A stretch of DNA of 64,000 bases from a virus, in IMG/VR virus record IMGVR_UViG_3300007513_000017, positions 1 to 64,000 of that record; one strand, written 5' to 3'. Of the stretch, positions 40,874-50,189 are shown piece after piece. The translations under genes were made by a program, and so were the position numbers. The notes below the pieces were generated by a model. That model was not told the DNA's origin. It saw nothing but the letters and a program-made list of their open reading frames with translations, and did no database searches. Numbering within the stretch: position 1 is the first letter of the stretch; each line of letters starts with the position of its first letter.

Positions 40874-41929
40874 TTATCTTTGTAATAACTCCTTTATATA
40901 AGGTATAATCAAGTGTGAATTAAATTCTGTCATAGAAAATTCTGTATGAGATACCATTTTATACCAATTTAAAACTTCTAGTGGAGTAGCATAATATATC
41001 TTCTCTATCCTATCAATACTAGTATTGTTTAATTCAATTCCAAAATTCCATTTTGAAGTAATACAAGGTATTCCTAAATTAATAAGTTCAAAAATACTTG
41101 TACTTTCTCCTAACACACCACAATAAACTCTATCTACAATAGTTCGTAATTTGGTCTCTCTTGGTAAAACTTCAACATCTTTCACCAAATCTTTAACTAC
41201 AATTTTACTTAATGGGTGTGGTTTAACTATAATTTTTCTATTTGTTGCTAGTCTAACTCTTTCAACACTAGTTTTAATAAATTCTGGTACAGAAACAGAA
41301 GATGTAGGGTCATATTCTAAACCAGGCATAATTAAAACTGCACCATCTTTATTATTTTTCCATTGATGTGGTTCTATATTCTGCAACTTTATATTATTTT
41401 TCTTTTCAGTTCTTTCAATCATAGTATGTAATCTTGATGGTTTTGAATTATCAACTTTACACCATTTAGTTCTTCCATATGTCCAATGACCTAACCCCAT
41501 ACGATAATATCTTGGACCTGTATTTTTATACCAAGAATCTATGTAATTACATTTTATTCTTGATAATGTAGCACTTTCAGTTACAATAACTTTTTTATTA
41601 TACATCTTTGCTAGTTCTTGAACAAAGACATTTATAAATTCCATTCTTGCACTTCTAACTCCTGTGCTTGGTCTTCCGTGGGCTAGTTTACTATCTTCAG
41701 CATAAATTTTATCTGGTTTCCATTGTCTTGCTGGATTTGTACTACCCCAAGTACCATCAACTAGATAAGCGTCAGCATTTTTTATCCAATATAAATCTTC
41801 TAAAGATATTGGTTTATCTTTTACTTCAGAAACTCTATGTACTGACATATCAGATTGTGGATTAGAATTAATAACTCCACATATTGCTGCCAATGCATTA
41901 CCTGATCCAAAAGCTACTATCTTTTTCAT
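40874..41929 (-). CDS. Capsule/glycan-type protein, 351 aa
   Basis: GT-B-like C-terminal half with KIIVKPHPLSKIVV, YCGVLGESTSIFELINLGIP and ITSKWNFGIE, similar to polysaccharide-export or CDP-glycerol transferase-like proteins, plus a closing EFSMTEFNSHLI motif that echoes the paralogues at 32522 and 34370. N-terminus MKKIVAFGSGNALAAICGVI suggests a Rossmann loop. Likely glycan assembly protein. Three bases from AsnB. Confidence 0.6.
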   Translation of the reverse strand: MKKIVAFGSGNALAAICGVINSNPQSDMSVHRVSEVKDKPISLEDLYWIKNADAYLVDGTWGSTNPARQWKPDKIYAEDSKLAHGRPSTGVRSARMEFINVFVQELAKMYNKKVIVTESATLSRIKCNYIDSWYKNTGPRYYRMGLGHWTYGRTKWCKVDNSKPSRLHTMIERTEKKNNIKLQNIEPHQWKNNKDGAVLIMPGLEYDPTSSVSVPEFIKTSVERVRLATNRKIIVKPHPLSKIVVKDLVKDVEVLPRETKLRTIVDRVYCGVLGESTSIFELINLGIPCITSKWNFGIELNNTSIDRIEKIYYATPLEVLNWYKMVSHTEFSMTEFNSHLIIPYIKELLQR

Positions 41930-41935
41930 TAATCT

Positions 41936-42253
41936 TTATTCATTTTTCACATTATAAAACGTATATTTAACTGTTAATTCTTCCCACGCTTTTATAGGTC
42001 GTTCAGTATATAAAAAATACTTATTATAATTTTCAACATCTTTAAGTCCTAATTCACCTCTCACCTTTATACAGTTTGGTTTATCACTATGATTAATATG
42101 ACCACCTAAAGGTGTTCTTATAAGTTCATCATTAACAACAATATGACATAAACCTAACTTTACATCTTTCTCAATAAACTTTGTTGTAAATAATCCTTGA
42201 CCTTCTATAGAAGATTTTTTAATTATTAATCCGTCTGGTAATGGTTTATACAT
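41936..42253 (-). CDS. SET-domain protein, 105 aa
   Basis: Compact SET domain: PDGLIIKKSSIEGQGLFTTK, GGHINHSDKPNCI (the NHS motif that binds S-adenosylmethionine) and LYTERPIKAWEELTVKYTFY. These are lysine methyltransferase motifs of the SET family. Substrate unknown. Eight-base overlap with the 2OG oxygenase upstream. Confidence 0.8.
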   Translation of the reverse strand: MYKPLPDGLIIKKSSIEGQGLFTTKFIEKDVKLGLCHIVVNDELIRTPLGGHINHSDKPNCIKVRGELGLKDVENYNKYFLYTERPIKAWEELTVKYTFYNVKNE

Positions 42254-42902
42254 TTGTATCTCCTAGATGTAAATAAGACATCATAACATATTTTGGTCCA
42301 CTAATTGGTTTTAATCCAGCGTGTGGATGAGTCCAAAAAGGTGGAAACATTAACAATCTTCCTGCTCTTGGTGCAATCTTTATTTCTTGTTTTATTAAAT
42401 GTGTTTCACCGCCTTCTTCAACATCATTAAGATATAAAATAAAAACTAAAAATCTTTTTGATGAAGGACCTTTAGAACGGAGTACATCAACGTGGATTTT
42501 AAATTCATCTTTATCATTAGGTAAATACTTTTTTATTCTTATATTTTCTCTATCAATTACTGGTGGAAAATCTCCTTTATCACGTATATTCAAATTTTTC
42601 TTAAATCTATCTGTATATAATTCCATCATTTGTATAAATTTGGTTTTAGTTTCTATCCAAAAATTTGGATTAGAAGATGTATCTAAATCAATTTCAGTAA
42701 ATTCTTTATTACCAGTTTTAAATGCTTCTACTTGGGATTTATCCTTATGAGATATCTGTTCAAACTGTTTAATAAACAAGTTACACTCGTCAACTGGCAT
42801 TGCCCAATTATACACCATCATATTATTCCTAGCAAATTCATCCATTGTTTCCTTTGGCAAATCTTTTAATCTAGTTTTTATTCCTAATGCTTTATTGTCC
42901 AT
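42246..42902 (-). CDS. 2OG-Fe(II) oxygenase, 218 aa
   Basis: Iron triad HxD in FKIHVDVLRSKG, distal His in MFPPFWTHPHAGLKPISGPK with K as 2OG ligand, and GGETHLIKQE. LVFILYLNDVEEGGE is typical of prolyl-4-hydroxylase-like enzymes. Fourth oxygenase in the window. Overlaps neighbours by 8 and 11 bases. Confidence 0.85.
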   Translation of the reverse strand: MDNKALGIKTRLKDLPKETMDEFARNNMMVYNWAMPVDECNLFIKQFEQISHKDKSQVEAFKTGNKEFTEIDLDTSSNPNFWIETKTKFIQMMELYTDRFKKNLNIRDKGDFPPVIDRENIRIKKYLPNDKDEFKIHVDVLRSKGPSSKRFLVFILYLNDVEEGGETHLIKQEIKIAPRAGRLLMFPPFWTHPHAGLKPISGPKYVMMSYLHLGDTNV

Positions 42903-43302
42903 AACTACTCGGTGCCATAAATGTTCGTCTAACTATTGCTGCTTGTTCATCTTTAGTTTTAACATAATATCCTTCAATATGTGTGTATCCATTTTCTTTT
43001 GCCCAATACACTCTCTTGTTGCCTGTATGTACTGCAATACCAGGTATAGGAATTCCTGAATATGCGTCCTTCGGCCATCTTTTTTCTACTAACCAATAAT
43101 ACTTCATATTAGTATATATGATTGGATACATCATACCTATCCTATCTATACTTTTCTTAAATTTAGGATATCTTTTCATCATCCAATCATTATCAGCAGT
43201 TAACATTAAATCTTTTAATGGTACTTCTACTACTCTTGGAGTTACACCTACTAAAGGTTCATCTTTACAAGTAACTCTTTTTTTTGCTTTTAATAATTTC
43301 AT
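42892..43302 (-). CDS. ParB-like domain protein, 136 aa
   Basis: Basic N-terminus, RVVEVPLKDLMLTADND, then IPGIAVHTGNKRVYWAKENG with YTHIEGYYVK, which is the ParB/Srx-type motif (GxxRxxAxxxxG...). It may bind DNA or nucleotides. Many phages carry such minimal ParB-like proteins. Overlaps by 4 and 11 bases with its neighbours. Confidence 0.55.
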   Translation of the reverse strand: MKLLKAKKRVTCKDEPLVGVTPRVVEVPLKDLMLTADNDWMMKRYPKFKKSIDRIGMMYPIIYTNMKYYWLVEKRWPKDAYSGIPIPGIAVHTGNKRVYWAKENGYTHIEGYYVKTKDEQAAIVRRTFMAPSSYGQ

Positions 43303-43616
43303 ACTTGTAATTCAAAAACATCAAATTCAATGCCTTCTAACTCTTTTGGTTTACCTTTAGGATAAGTCGGCCAAAGTTGGAATTCTTCTCCAGTTGTATC
43401 ACTTTTACAACCTGCAACTAACCAATCCCATTTAAATTCTCCGTCTATAACAAACTCGTTCATCACTTCATATCTTCCATCTGGTTTTTGTAAAAGTAAT
43501 TCTTTTTTACATTCTTCCATATTTTTATACCAACCTTCCATTTGGAAAGTTTGTTGTGTTTCTATTGGACTATGACCAATTAGATATGCTAATATTAATA
43601 TTTTAAAGTCGCCCAT
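43299..43616 (-). CDS. Hypothetical protein, 105 aa
   Basis: Hydrophobic N-terminus (FKILILAYLIGHSPIETQQT) that may be a signal, then EGWYKNMEECKKELLLQKPD and WDWLVAGCKSDTTGE with two cysteines. Similar small proteins with a WYxxMEECxK motif occur in marine phages. Unknown. Confidence 0.6.
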   Translation of the reverse strand: MGDFKILILAYLIGHSPIETQQTFQMEGWYKNMEECKKELLLQKPDGRYEVMNEFVIDGEFKWDWLVAGCKSDTTGEEFQLWPTYPKGKPKELEGIEFDVFELQV

Positions 43617-44142
43617 AATTTGCCTTTGCTATATACCAACTATCAACTATATCTGATACTGGATTACCTGCCTTTGCTGTGTCTAATAACTTCTTTAAAT
43701 CTGTTTTTGTATCTTTACAAAATTGTTCGTACATCATTTCTTTATCTGCATTACCTTTACCTGTAGCAAATTTCTTAACAACACTTGGTACAATAACATT
43801 ATATTTCCATTTTTGTTCTAATAATCTATATTTAAGTATACCACAATTTTCCGCTATTTGAAATAGTGCTTGACCTTTAGAACCATAAGAATAGTTTTCT
43901 ATTGCTATTGTAATCCCACCAGGTTGATATAAACGTAAAACTTTTAAAACCCAATCAGAAATTTGAGTAAATCTTTGTATAGGGTCTGTCCACGGTTGAT
44001 GTTCAGAACCAGTTATATTTCCAAATATACCTAAATGTTTTTTCTTATTAGTAAGAAAATAGAAACGGCTATGTTCAAACGTAAAGTCTTCTGTTACACA
44101 TATAGCAGGACTTGTTAAACTATAATCAATCCCAACGTGTTT
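43603..44142 (-). CDS. RuvC-like nuclease/resolvase, 179 aa
   Basis: Start at ATG 44142 (MKHVGIDYSLTSPAICVTED). Acidic residues in GIDYS, AIENYSYGSKG, and SDIVDSWYIAKANYG at the C-terminus give an RNase H/RuvC-like triad; VIVPSVVKKFATGKGNADK holds the conserved Lys. Likely Holliday-junction or structure-selective nuclease for recombination or packaging. Overlaps a zinc-ribbon gene upstream. Confidence 0.75.
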   Translation of the reverse strand, partial: KHVGIDYSLTSPAICVTEDFTFEHSRFYFLTNKKKHLGIFGNITGSEHQPWTDPIQRFTQISDWVLKVLRLYQPGGITIAIENYSYGSKGQALFQIAENCGILKYRLLEQKWKYNVIVPSVVKKFATGKGNADKEMMYEQFCKDTKTDLKKLLDTAKAGNPVSDIVDSWYIAKANYGRL

Positions 44143-44308
44143 CATCTTCTTCTCCAATCTCATCTTCTTCATCATCCAATTCATAACTACAAAATGGACA
44201 CGACATAGGTTTCATATCTGTTTCTTCATCATTATAATTAATTGTAAATTCAGTCTTACAGTTGCCACAAGTGGTCTTAAATTTCTTTGTTAACTCATTT
44301 AACTCCAT
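44126..44308 (-). CDS. Zinc-ribbon protein, 60 aa
   Basis: CGNC and CPFC pairs in KTTCGNCKTEFTIN and MSCPFCSYELDD form a four-Cys zinc ribbon, followed by an acidic tail (DDEEDEIGEEDE). Small regulatory or RNA-polymerase-linked protein possible. Overlaps the RuvC-like gene by 17 bases. Confidence 0.7.
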   Translation of the reverse strand: MELNELTKKFKTTCGNCKTEFTINYNDEETDMKPMSCPFCSYELDDEEDEIGEEDETRWD

Positions 44309-44317
44309 AATAAACTT

Positions 44318-45421
44318 TTACAATTTAAATTTCTTGAATTGATCCTTCTGTACGTCTTGTTTAATTCCACCTATAACATAACTTTCAATTTCGGTCTCCT
44401 GTGGTGCATTTTGTAATGACCTACTATTTAACCAATGGTCAACCCAAGGTAATGGATTTGTTTTCTGGTCGTATCTTGGTTCTAATCCTATTGCTCTCAT
44501 ACGTCTATTTGCCATATACTCTACAAATTGATGTAATAGTTTTTCTGATAATCCTATCATAGAACCTTTTGAGAACAAATAAGTTGCCCAACGCTTCTCT
44601 TGTCCAACTGCATTTTCATACATTGTATAAACTTCTTTTTCTGTATCTCTCATTACCTTATTCATAATTTTATCATTTTCATTATCACGATAGTTATTAA
44701 GTATTCTTTGTGTTATTGATAAATGCAAAGTTTCATCCCTTGCAATTAAAGAAAGTATTTTAGCAGAACCTTCTAACAACTTTAATTCTCCAAATGCAAA
44801 CGAACAAGCAAAAGAAACATAAAATCTTAATCCTTCTAATATATTAACAGTCATCAATGTTAAATATAATTTCTTTTTCAACTCATACATATCAACACTA
44901 TCTGGTTGTAATTGCCATTTATAACCTAAATTAATCATATCATCATATCTACTTGTTATACTCATTGCCCTTTTCTCAATTTTCTCATCTGTAATTATAG
45001 TATCAAAAACTTCACTAGGATTTGAATATAAGTTCTTTATAATGTATGTATATGAGTGTGAGTGTATGTTTTCAAAGAAGTCCCAAGCAATAATACAACT
45101 CTCTAATTCAGGTATAGATACAAATGGTAAAAATGCCAAACAAGGACCACGTCCTTGCACACTATCCATCATTGTTTGATATTTTAAATTAGATGTAAAT
45201 ATAAATTTACTTGGTTCATTTAATTCTTTAAAATCTGATATATCTTTTTGTAAAGATACTTCTTCTGGTCTCCAAAAATAACCTAATTGTTGTTGAAACA
45301 GTTTATTAAAGATAGGATATTTCATTTCATCATATCTTTGCACCTGTAAATCTTTACCAAAAAACATAGGTTGTTTGGTATAATCTAACTTCTTATCTAT
45401 ATTAAATACACTTTTAGTCAT
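44318..45421 (-). CDS. nrdB: Ribonucleotide reductase class Ia beta subunit
   Basis: 367 residues. Iron ligands and radical-site context are visible in ESCIIAWDFFENIHSHSYTY and SLIARDETLHLSITQRIL. The protein pairs with NrdA at 46095-48410, with a conserved 223-aa gene between. Supplies dNTPs. Eight-base overlap with the gene upstream. Confidence 0.95.
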   Translation of the reverse strand: MTKSVFNIDKKLDYTKQPMFFGKDLQVQRYDEMKYPIFNKLFQQQLGYFWRPEEVSLQKDISDFKELNEPSKFIFTSNLKYQTMMDSVQGRGPCLAFLPFVSIPELESCIIAWDFFENIHSHSYTYIIKNLYSNPSEVFDTIITDEKIEKRAMSITSRYDDMINLGYKWQLQPDSVDMYELKKKLYLTLMTVNILEGLRFYVSFACSFAFGELKLLEGSAKILSLIARDETLHLSITQRILNNYRDNENDKIMNKVMRDTEKEVYTMYENAVGQEKRWATYLFSKGSMIGLSEKLLHQFVEYMANRRMRAIGLEPRYDQKTNPLPWVDHWLNSRSLQNAPQETEIESYVIGGIKQDVQKDQFKKFKL

Positions 45422-46085
45422 TTATCGGTTCTAATTGGTTTTGCATTCTTTCTGATTCTGTTAATTCATAATGGTGGTCATCACTATCACCTGCTGTCCA
45501 TTTATTCATATTATCTACACTATACTCTCTAGTAGATACTTTATAATCTGGTCTTTTTGGTTTACTAGGTGTTAATGATTTATCATAAAACAAAACTCTA
45601 TTATTAGGTTGAGCAGCAAAATGCCCATTATCTAACTTTAGTATATTAAATGATTTATGTTGAGAAGGAGTTTCACTATACCCTACATTATTTTCTTTAT
45701 TCGTTGCACAACAACTATCTATACTAAACATATAGTTTCCTTCATATAATTTCTTACTTGGTGATAAAAACGTACATCTATTACCACTTACCAATTGTTT
45801 CTGTATAATAGTAATATCATAATCAAAACAATCCCATAACTGTAATTCTGGTAATGCTATATCTTCTTTTGTTTTTTTCCATACAAAAGCATTTATAGGT
45901 AACTTATCATATAGTGCTCCTGTTTCATACAAATAAGTTTCAAAGTATAATGCTCTGCCTTGAATACTTTTAACAGTACACCAAATACCTGGTTCAAACT
46001 CTCCAAAACCTTTTTCTAAATCATAAAGGTATTGTTTTTTAACTAGTACTTCCGTATGTGGTACATTTGCACATAAAAATGCCAT
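45414..46085 (-). CDS. Conserved protein between nrdA and nrdB, 223 aa
   Basis: Starts MAFLCANVPHTEVLVKKQYL, with FEPGIWCTVKSIQGRALYFE and SCCATNKENN. Genes of this type sit between nrdA and nrdB in other T4-like marine phages. The role is unknown; a regulatory or metal-related function is possible. It is not an RNR subunit by any motif I can see. Confidence 0.7.
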   Translation of the reverse strand: MAFLCANVPHTEVLVKKQYLYDLEKGFGEFEPGIWCTVKSIQGRALYFETYLYETGALYDKLPINAFVWKKTKEDIALPELQLWDCFDYDITIIQKQLVSGNRCTFLSPSKKLYEGNYMFSIDSCCATNKENNVGYSETPSQHKSFNILKLDNGHFAAQPNNRVLFYDKSLTPSKPKRPDYKVSTREYSVDNMNKWTAGDSDDHHYELTESERMQNQLEPIND

Positions 46086-46094
46086 AAAGTTCCT

Positions 46095-48410
46095 TTAAAT
46101 TACGCAGGTTTCACATTCTTCTTCGTCTTTTTTCTCCATTATAGTTTTTGTTTCTGGCACATCATCTTTCCAACCAATAGGGTGTACAGGTTCCTCTATA
46201 TCTCTTTTACTATCATATGTATTCTGATAATAGGAAGTCTTCCATCCTAATTTATAAGTTGTTAATAAATCTTCCGCCATTATTGATAAAGGTATTTCTC
46301 CTTCTTCATAATTTTCAGGATTATACGACCAGTTTCCACTAATTGATTGGTCAAAATATTTCTGCATTACTGCTACTATGTTTATATATCCTTCGTTAGA
46401 TTTCATATCCCATAACAATGTATAATTATTTTTCAATTTTTTATAATCAGGTACAACTTGTTTTAGAGTACCTTTTTTACTTTTCTTAACTGAAATATAG
46501 TCCCTAGGTGGTTCAATGCCGTTTGTGGCATTACAAACCACGCTAGAGCTTTCAGAAGGCATTTGAGCTGTGAGTGTGCTATGTCTTAACCCAAATTCCT
46601 TAATATCTTTCCTCAAGTCTTCCCATTTATAAGATAGTTTCCTAGATACAATCTCATCAACTTCTTTTTTATAGGTGTCTATTGGTAAGATACCATCTGA
46701 ATACTTTGTTTTAGAAAAGGATTCACATTTGCCCTTTTCTTTTGCTAATTCATTACTTGCTTTTAATAGATAATATTGGAATGCTTCTGATAACTTGTCT
46801 ACTTCTTTCCAAGCAGTTTTAGTTTCATAACCAAGTCCTAATGTTGCTAAGTAATGAGCAAGACCAATATATCCAATTCCTAAACTTCTTCTATTTCTTG
46901 TAGAAATTTCTGCCGCTCTAACTGGATATCCTTGATGGTCTATAACTTCATCTAATGACCTTACTGCTAAATCGCATAAGGATTCTAATTCATCTAAATC
47001 TTTTAAAAGTCCTACATTAATTGCTGATAAAATACATAATGCAATTTCTCCTTTACCATCTATATGACTTATTGGGTCTGTAGGTAAAGTAATCTCTTGA
47101 CATAAATTAGACATATAAATTTTATCTTTAAAAGAGGAGTGAGTATTACAATGGTCTATATTCATAATGTAAATACGACCTGTTTCTGCTCTTTCTTTTA
47201 AAATTGACATAAACAAGTCCTGTGCTTTTACTTTAGTTTTCCATACACTTGTTTTTCTTTCTGCCGTTGTATATAGTTCATCAAATTCTTTTGTTCCCCA
47301 CGCTTCATAAAGTTCTGGTACTTCGTGTGGTGAAAATAAAGTTATATCTTCATCATTAATAAATCTTTCGTAAAATAATTTTGATAACTGTATAGAGTAG
47401 TCTAATTTTCTTACTCTATTATCTTCACTACCTTTATTATTTTTTAATACAATAATATCTTCTATTTCTTTGTGCCAAATAGGAAAGTGAACGGTTGCCG
47501 AACCTCCTCGTACCCCATTTTGAGTACAACACTTAACAGTTGCTTCAAATTTTTTAAGAAAAGGAATAACGCCAGTATGTTGTACTTCGCCACCTCTAAT
47601 ACGTGAGTTGATTCCTCTAATTCTTCCTGCATTGATACCAATACCTGCTCTTTGGGCAACATACTTGCCAATAGCCATATCACTGGAAAAAATACTAGGC
47701 AAAGTATCATCAACATCCACCAAGACACAACTCGCATACTGCCTAATAGGAGTTCGTACACCAGCCATAACAGGTGTTGGAATATTGATTTTAAAACGTG
47801 AAATAGCGTCATAATATTTTTTAACATAACTCATCCTTTTGTTTTTTGGATATTGTGAAAATAATGTAGCAGATATCATCATATACATAAATTGTGGTGT
47901 TTCAAAAATTTGTCCTGTACTTCTATCTTGCACTAGGTACTTATCAATGACTTGACGTAAACCTGCATATGTAAAAGTATAATCTCTTTCGTGATTTAAC
48001 CAATTTTCCATTCTATCAAAATCTTTTTTGTCATACCAAGTTAAAATTTCTTTATCATAGACGCCTTTGTCTATACCATTTTGTACGTGTTGAAAAATAT
48101 GTGGATGATCCCACATTTTATGAAATAATTGTTTTCTTAAACTATAGAGTAATAGTCTAGCGGCAACATATTGATAATTTGGATTTTCTAAAGTGATTAA
48201 ATCGTTTGCTGATTTAATTAAGATTTGTTGAATTTCGTTTGTTGATATGCCATCATAAAATTGTAGACCACTATTCATTTCTACAGAAGAAGCAGAAACT
48301 TGCGTTATATCTTCACACGCATATTCTACCATTTGATGTATCTTCTCAATGTTTAGAGATTCCTTACCTCTACCATTTCGTTTCACCACACTAATATTTT
48401 CATTCACCAT
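46095..48410 (-). CDS. nrdA: Ribonucleotide reductase class Ia alpha subunit
   Basis: 771 residues with N-terminal ATP-cone-like start (ISVVKRNGRGKESLNIEKIH), catalytic YASCVLVDV, SNLCQEITL (Asn, Cys, Glu of the active site) and ALCILSAINV (partner Cys), and C-terminal EECETCVI redox pair. Complete class Ia enzyme. With NrdB, glutaredoxin and ThyX it forms the nucleotide-supply set. Confidence 0.96.
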   Translation of the reverse strand: MVNENISVVKRNGRGKESLNIEKIHQMVEYACEDITQVSASSVEMNSGLQFYDGISTNEIQQILIKSANDLITLENPNYQYVAARLLLYSLRKQLFHKMWDHPHIFQHVQNGIDKGVYDKEILTWYDKKDFDRMENWLNHERDYTFTYAGLRQVIDKYLVQDRSTGQIFETPQFMYMMISATLFSQYPKNKRMSYVKKYYDAISRFKINIPTPVMAGVRTPIRQYASCVLVDVDDTLPSIFSSDMAIGKYVAQRAGIGINAGRIRGINSRIRGGEVQHTGVIPFLKKFEATVKCCTQNGVRGGSATVHFPIWHKEIEDIIVLKNNKGSEDNRVRKLDYSIQLSKLFYERFINDEDITLFSPHEVPELYEAWGTKEFDELYTTAERKTSVWKTKVKAQDLFMSILKERAETGRIYIMNIDHCNTHSSFKDKIYMSNLCQEITLPTDPISHIDGKGEIALCILSAINVGLLKDLDELESLCDLAVRSLDEVIDHQGYPVRAAEISTRNRRSLGIGYIGLAHYLATLGLGYETKTAWKEVDKLSEAFQYYLLKASNELAKEKGKCESFSKTKYSDGILPIDTYKKEVDEIVSRKLSYKWEDLRKDIKEFGLRHSTLTAQMPSESSSVVCNATNGIEPPRDYISVKKSKKGTLKQVVPDYKKLKNNYTLLWDMKSNEGYINIVAVMQKYFDQSISGNWSYNPENYEEGEIPLSIMAEDLLTTYKLGWKTSYYQNTYDSKRDIEEPVHPIGWKDDVPETKTIMEKKDEEECETCVI

Positions 48411-48426
48411 TTTTATTTACACACTC

Positions 48427-49422
48427 CTAACATTTCTTATAATAGTTTAATTTAGTTAACGCTTCTAATTTACTAAAGGTATTATTACTTATGATATCTC
48501 TTAACTCGCTTATTTTCATTCCATTCATTATCATTTCATTTACATCTTTAAGTTGCACGTCATTTGGCCAAACTACTACGTTATAATTTTTTTCAATTAC
48601 AGCGTACATCCTTTTTATGATTTCTTTATTACGAGGTTCGTTGTCAAATATATATGTAACTTGGTCACTTGACACTCTTAATGTTAAGTCAGCACCACCT
48701 GCTGCTAAACAATTATCTAAAAACAAACTATCAAGTGGACCTTCAACTATGTAAATATGTTTTTGAAAATTTACACGTTCAAGTCCATATACTTTTTGTT
48801 TTGTTTCATCAAGTTTAATTGTAATGTATTTTGGTTGTTCTTTTCCAAATGCTCTGCCTTGGAATGCAAACAACGTACCAGTTACGTCAAAGAAAGGAAT
48901 TATTAATCTAGGGTGTTCATAACGTTCTTTAAAAGTTCCTGGTTTCACTTTATTGGCAAAATTGTGAAATTTGTCAACAAAATAAATTATTTCATAATAT
49001 TGTGGAGGAATCAATCTCTTCTTTACGTACTCCTTTACAGGATGTCCGTCTTTTAACGTACTTACTTTAATACAAGAATCTAATAAATTTGTTTCTTTAA
49101 ATTTTGTTGGTTTAAAGTCAAATTTCGGCTGGGGCGTGGATGGTGCCGATCCCTTGTATCTCTCTAATAAGTATTCTCCGTATTTTTTTGGATCCAAGAA
49201 TTTAATGAAATTTGCTAAATTCTGACCCATACCACAATTGTGGCATTTGAAGAACATATCATTTTTTACTCTATAAAGATATGCCCTTGCTTTTGTTTTA
49301 CTCTTCTGCGAGTCTCCACAATGTGGACACCTAAAATTGAAAAGATAATCTGTCTTCTTTTTAAACTGGCTTAATGCTGAAGAAATAGCATTAATATACT
49401 TTAAATCTATATAACTTGACAT
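48427..49422 (-). CDS. 61: DNA primase gp61
   Basis: 331 residues, T4 gp61 type (342 aa). Zinc finger CPHCGDSQKSKTKARAYLYR followed by FFKCHNCGMG, and toprim-like YIVEGPLDSLFLDN. Makes primers with the gp41 helicase. Has its own promoter (49436-49464). A full helicase gene is outside the window. Confidence 0.93.
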   Translation of the reverse strand: MSSYIDLKYINAISSALSQFKKKTDYLFNFRCPHCGDSQKSKTKARAYLYRVKNDMFFKCHNCGMGQNLANFIKFLDPKKYGEYLLERYKGSAPSTPQPKFDFKPTKFKETNLLDSCIKVSTLKDGHPVKEYVKKRLIPPQYYEIIYFVDKFHNFANKVKPGTFKERYEHPRLIIPFFDVTGTLFAFQGRAFGKEQPKYITIKLDETKQKVYGLERVNFQKHIYIVEGPLDSLFLDNCLAAGGADLTLRVSSDQVTYIFDNEPRNKEIIKRMYAVIEKNYNVVVWPNDVQLKDVNEMIMNGMKISELRDIISNNTFSKLEALTKLNYYKKC

Positions 49423-49435
49423 AACACTATCTCAT

Positions 49436-49464
49436 AATATACACCATATCACAAAAAAAGTCAA
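49436..49464 (-). promoter_or_regulatory. Sigma-70-type promoter for primase
   Basis: TTGACT (49459-49464), 17-base spacer, TATATT (49436-49441). Only about 14 bases separate the -10 box from the primase ATG at 49422, so the leader is very short. Confidence 0.8.
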
Positions 49465-49488
49465 GTCTGTACACGAAAACCTGGTGAC

Positions 49489-49522
49489 AAAAAAATACCC
49501 AGGCTATTTTCCTCGGGTAAAA
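49489..49522 (-). terminator. Rho-independent terminator upstream of primase
   Basis: Stem ACCC(g)AGG / CCTGGGT with an AAAATAG loop then seven T on the minus strand. It closes the curli-side transcript ending in the 142-aa gene, just before the primase promoter. Confidence 0.8.
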
Positions 49523-49537
49523 GGTAAGAGTTTTTTA

Positions 49538-49966
49538 CTAGCTCAGCATATTCAAAATTTGCTCAAAATTACCTGCTACTATCCATCCTATTACTATAGC
49601 AGCACCTAATATAATCCATCTATATTTTTCTAATACACCAACTCTAACACCAATAGCATTATAAACTGTTTTAATCTCTAGTAATAAACGTCTTTCAGTT
49701 TGTTCTATTTCTCTAGTTAAATCTCTACGTATATTGTCTATTTCACCTGCACGTTCTTTTAACTTCTCAAATATAACTTCATCAATTTGTTCTTGTCTAT
49801 TGATTTTTTCTGAATGGACTGCCAACATAGACTTAATAGATGTTGATACATCTGTTAATTTGTCTATTGCTGTGTCTAAACGGTTGTGAATTCTATCAAA
49901 TTCTTCAACGTCTTTTTTGAGTTTAGCAATATCTACTTTTGTTTTAATTCCGTTATTTTCGTCCAT
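49538..49966 (-). CDS. Coiled-coil membrane protein, 142 aa
   Basis: Long coiled coil (DIAKLKKDVEEFDRIHNRLD to LLLEIKTVYNAIGVRV) with a C-terminal transmembrane helix (WIILGAAIVIGWIVAGNF). T4-like marine phages often have such a protein. Tail-anchored topology. Last gene of the curli-side operon. Confidence 0.7.
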   Translation of the reverse strand: MDENNGIKTKVDIAKLKKDVEEFDRIHNRLDTAIDKLTDVSTSIKSMLAVHSEKINRQEQIDEVIFEKLKERAGEIDNIRRDLTREIEQTERRLLLEIKTVYNAIGVRVGVLEKYRWIILGAAIVIGWIVAGNFEQILNMLS

Positions 49967-50058
49967 TAGAAATCTCTATCTATCCACTTGTAAATACTCC
50001 AATTCATATAGAGTAATAGACCCATTATTAACCAAAAATTAATTGTTCCCCAATCCAT
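49966..50058 (-). CDS. Membrane peptide, 30 aa
   Basis: MDWGTINFWLIMGLLLYMNW with a short charged tail. TAATG overlaps at both ends tie it to its neighbours. Below usual size limits; moderate confidence. Confidence 0.5.
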   Translation of the reverse strand: MDWGTINFWLIMGLLLYMNWSIYKWIDRDF

Positions 50059-50189
50059 TATACGTTTCTCCATTGTGTTGGCAACCACCATTCGGTGTAC
50101 CAATGTCTAAATTGTGCTGGGTGTCTACCTATGATAAAGATATACCAGAAACCCTTTATTAATTCTTTTATTGCTGTTAACCTACTCAT
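50058..50189 (-). CDS. Small basic Trp-rich protein, 43 aa
   Basis: MSRLTAIKELIKGFWYIFII then HWYTEWWLPTQWRNV. Starts in the last codon region of the FecR protein (TAATG type). Small membrane-associated peptide probable. Confidence 0.5.
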   Translation of the reverse strand: MSRLTAIKELIKGFWYIFIIGRHPAQFRHWYTEWWLPTQWRNV

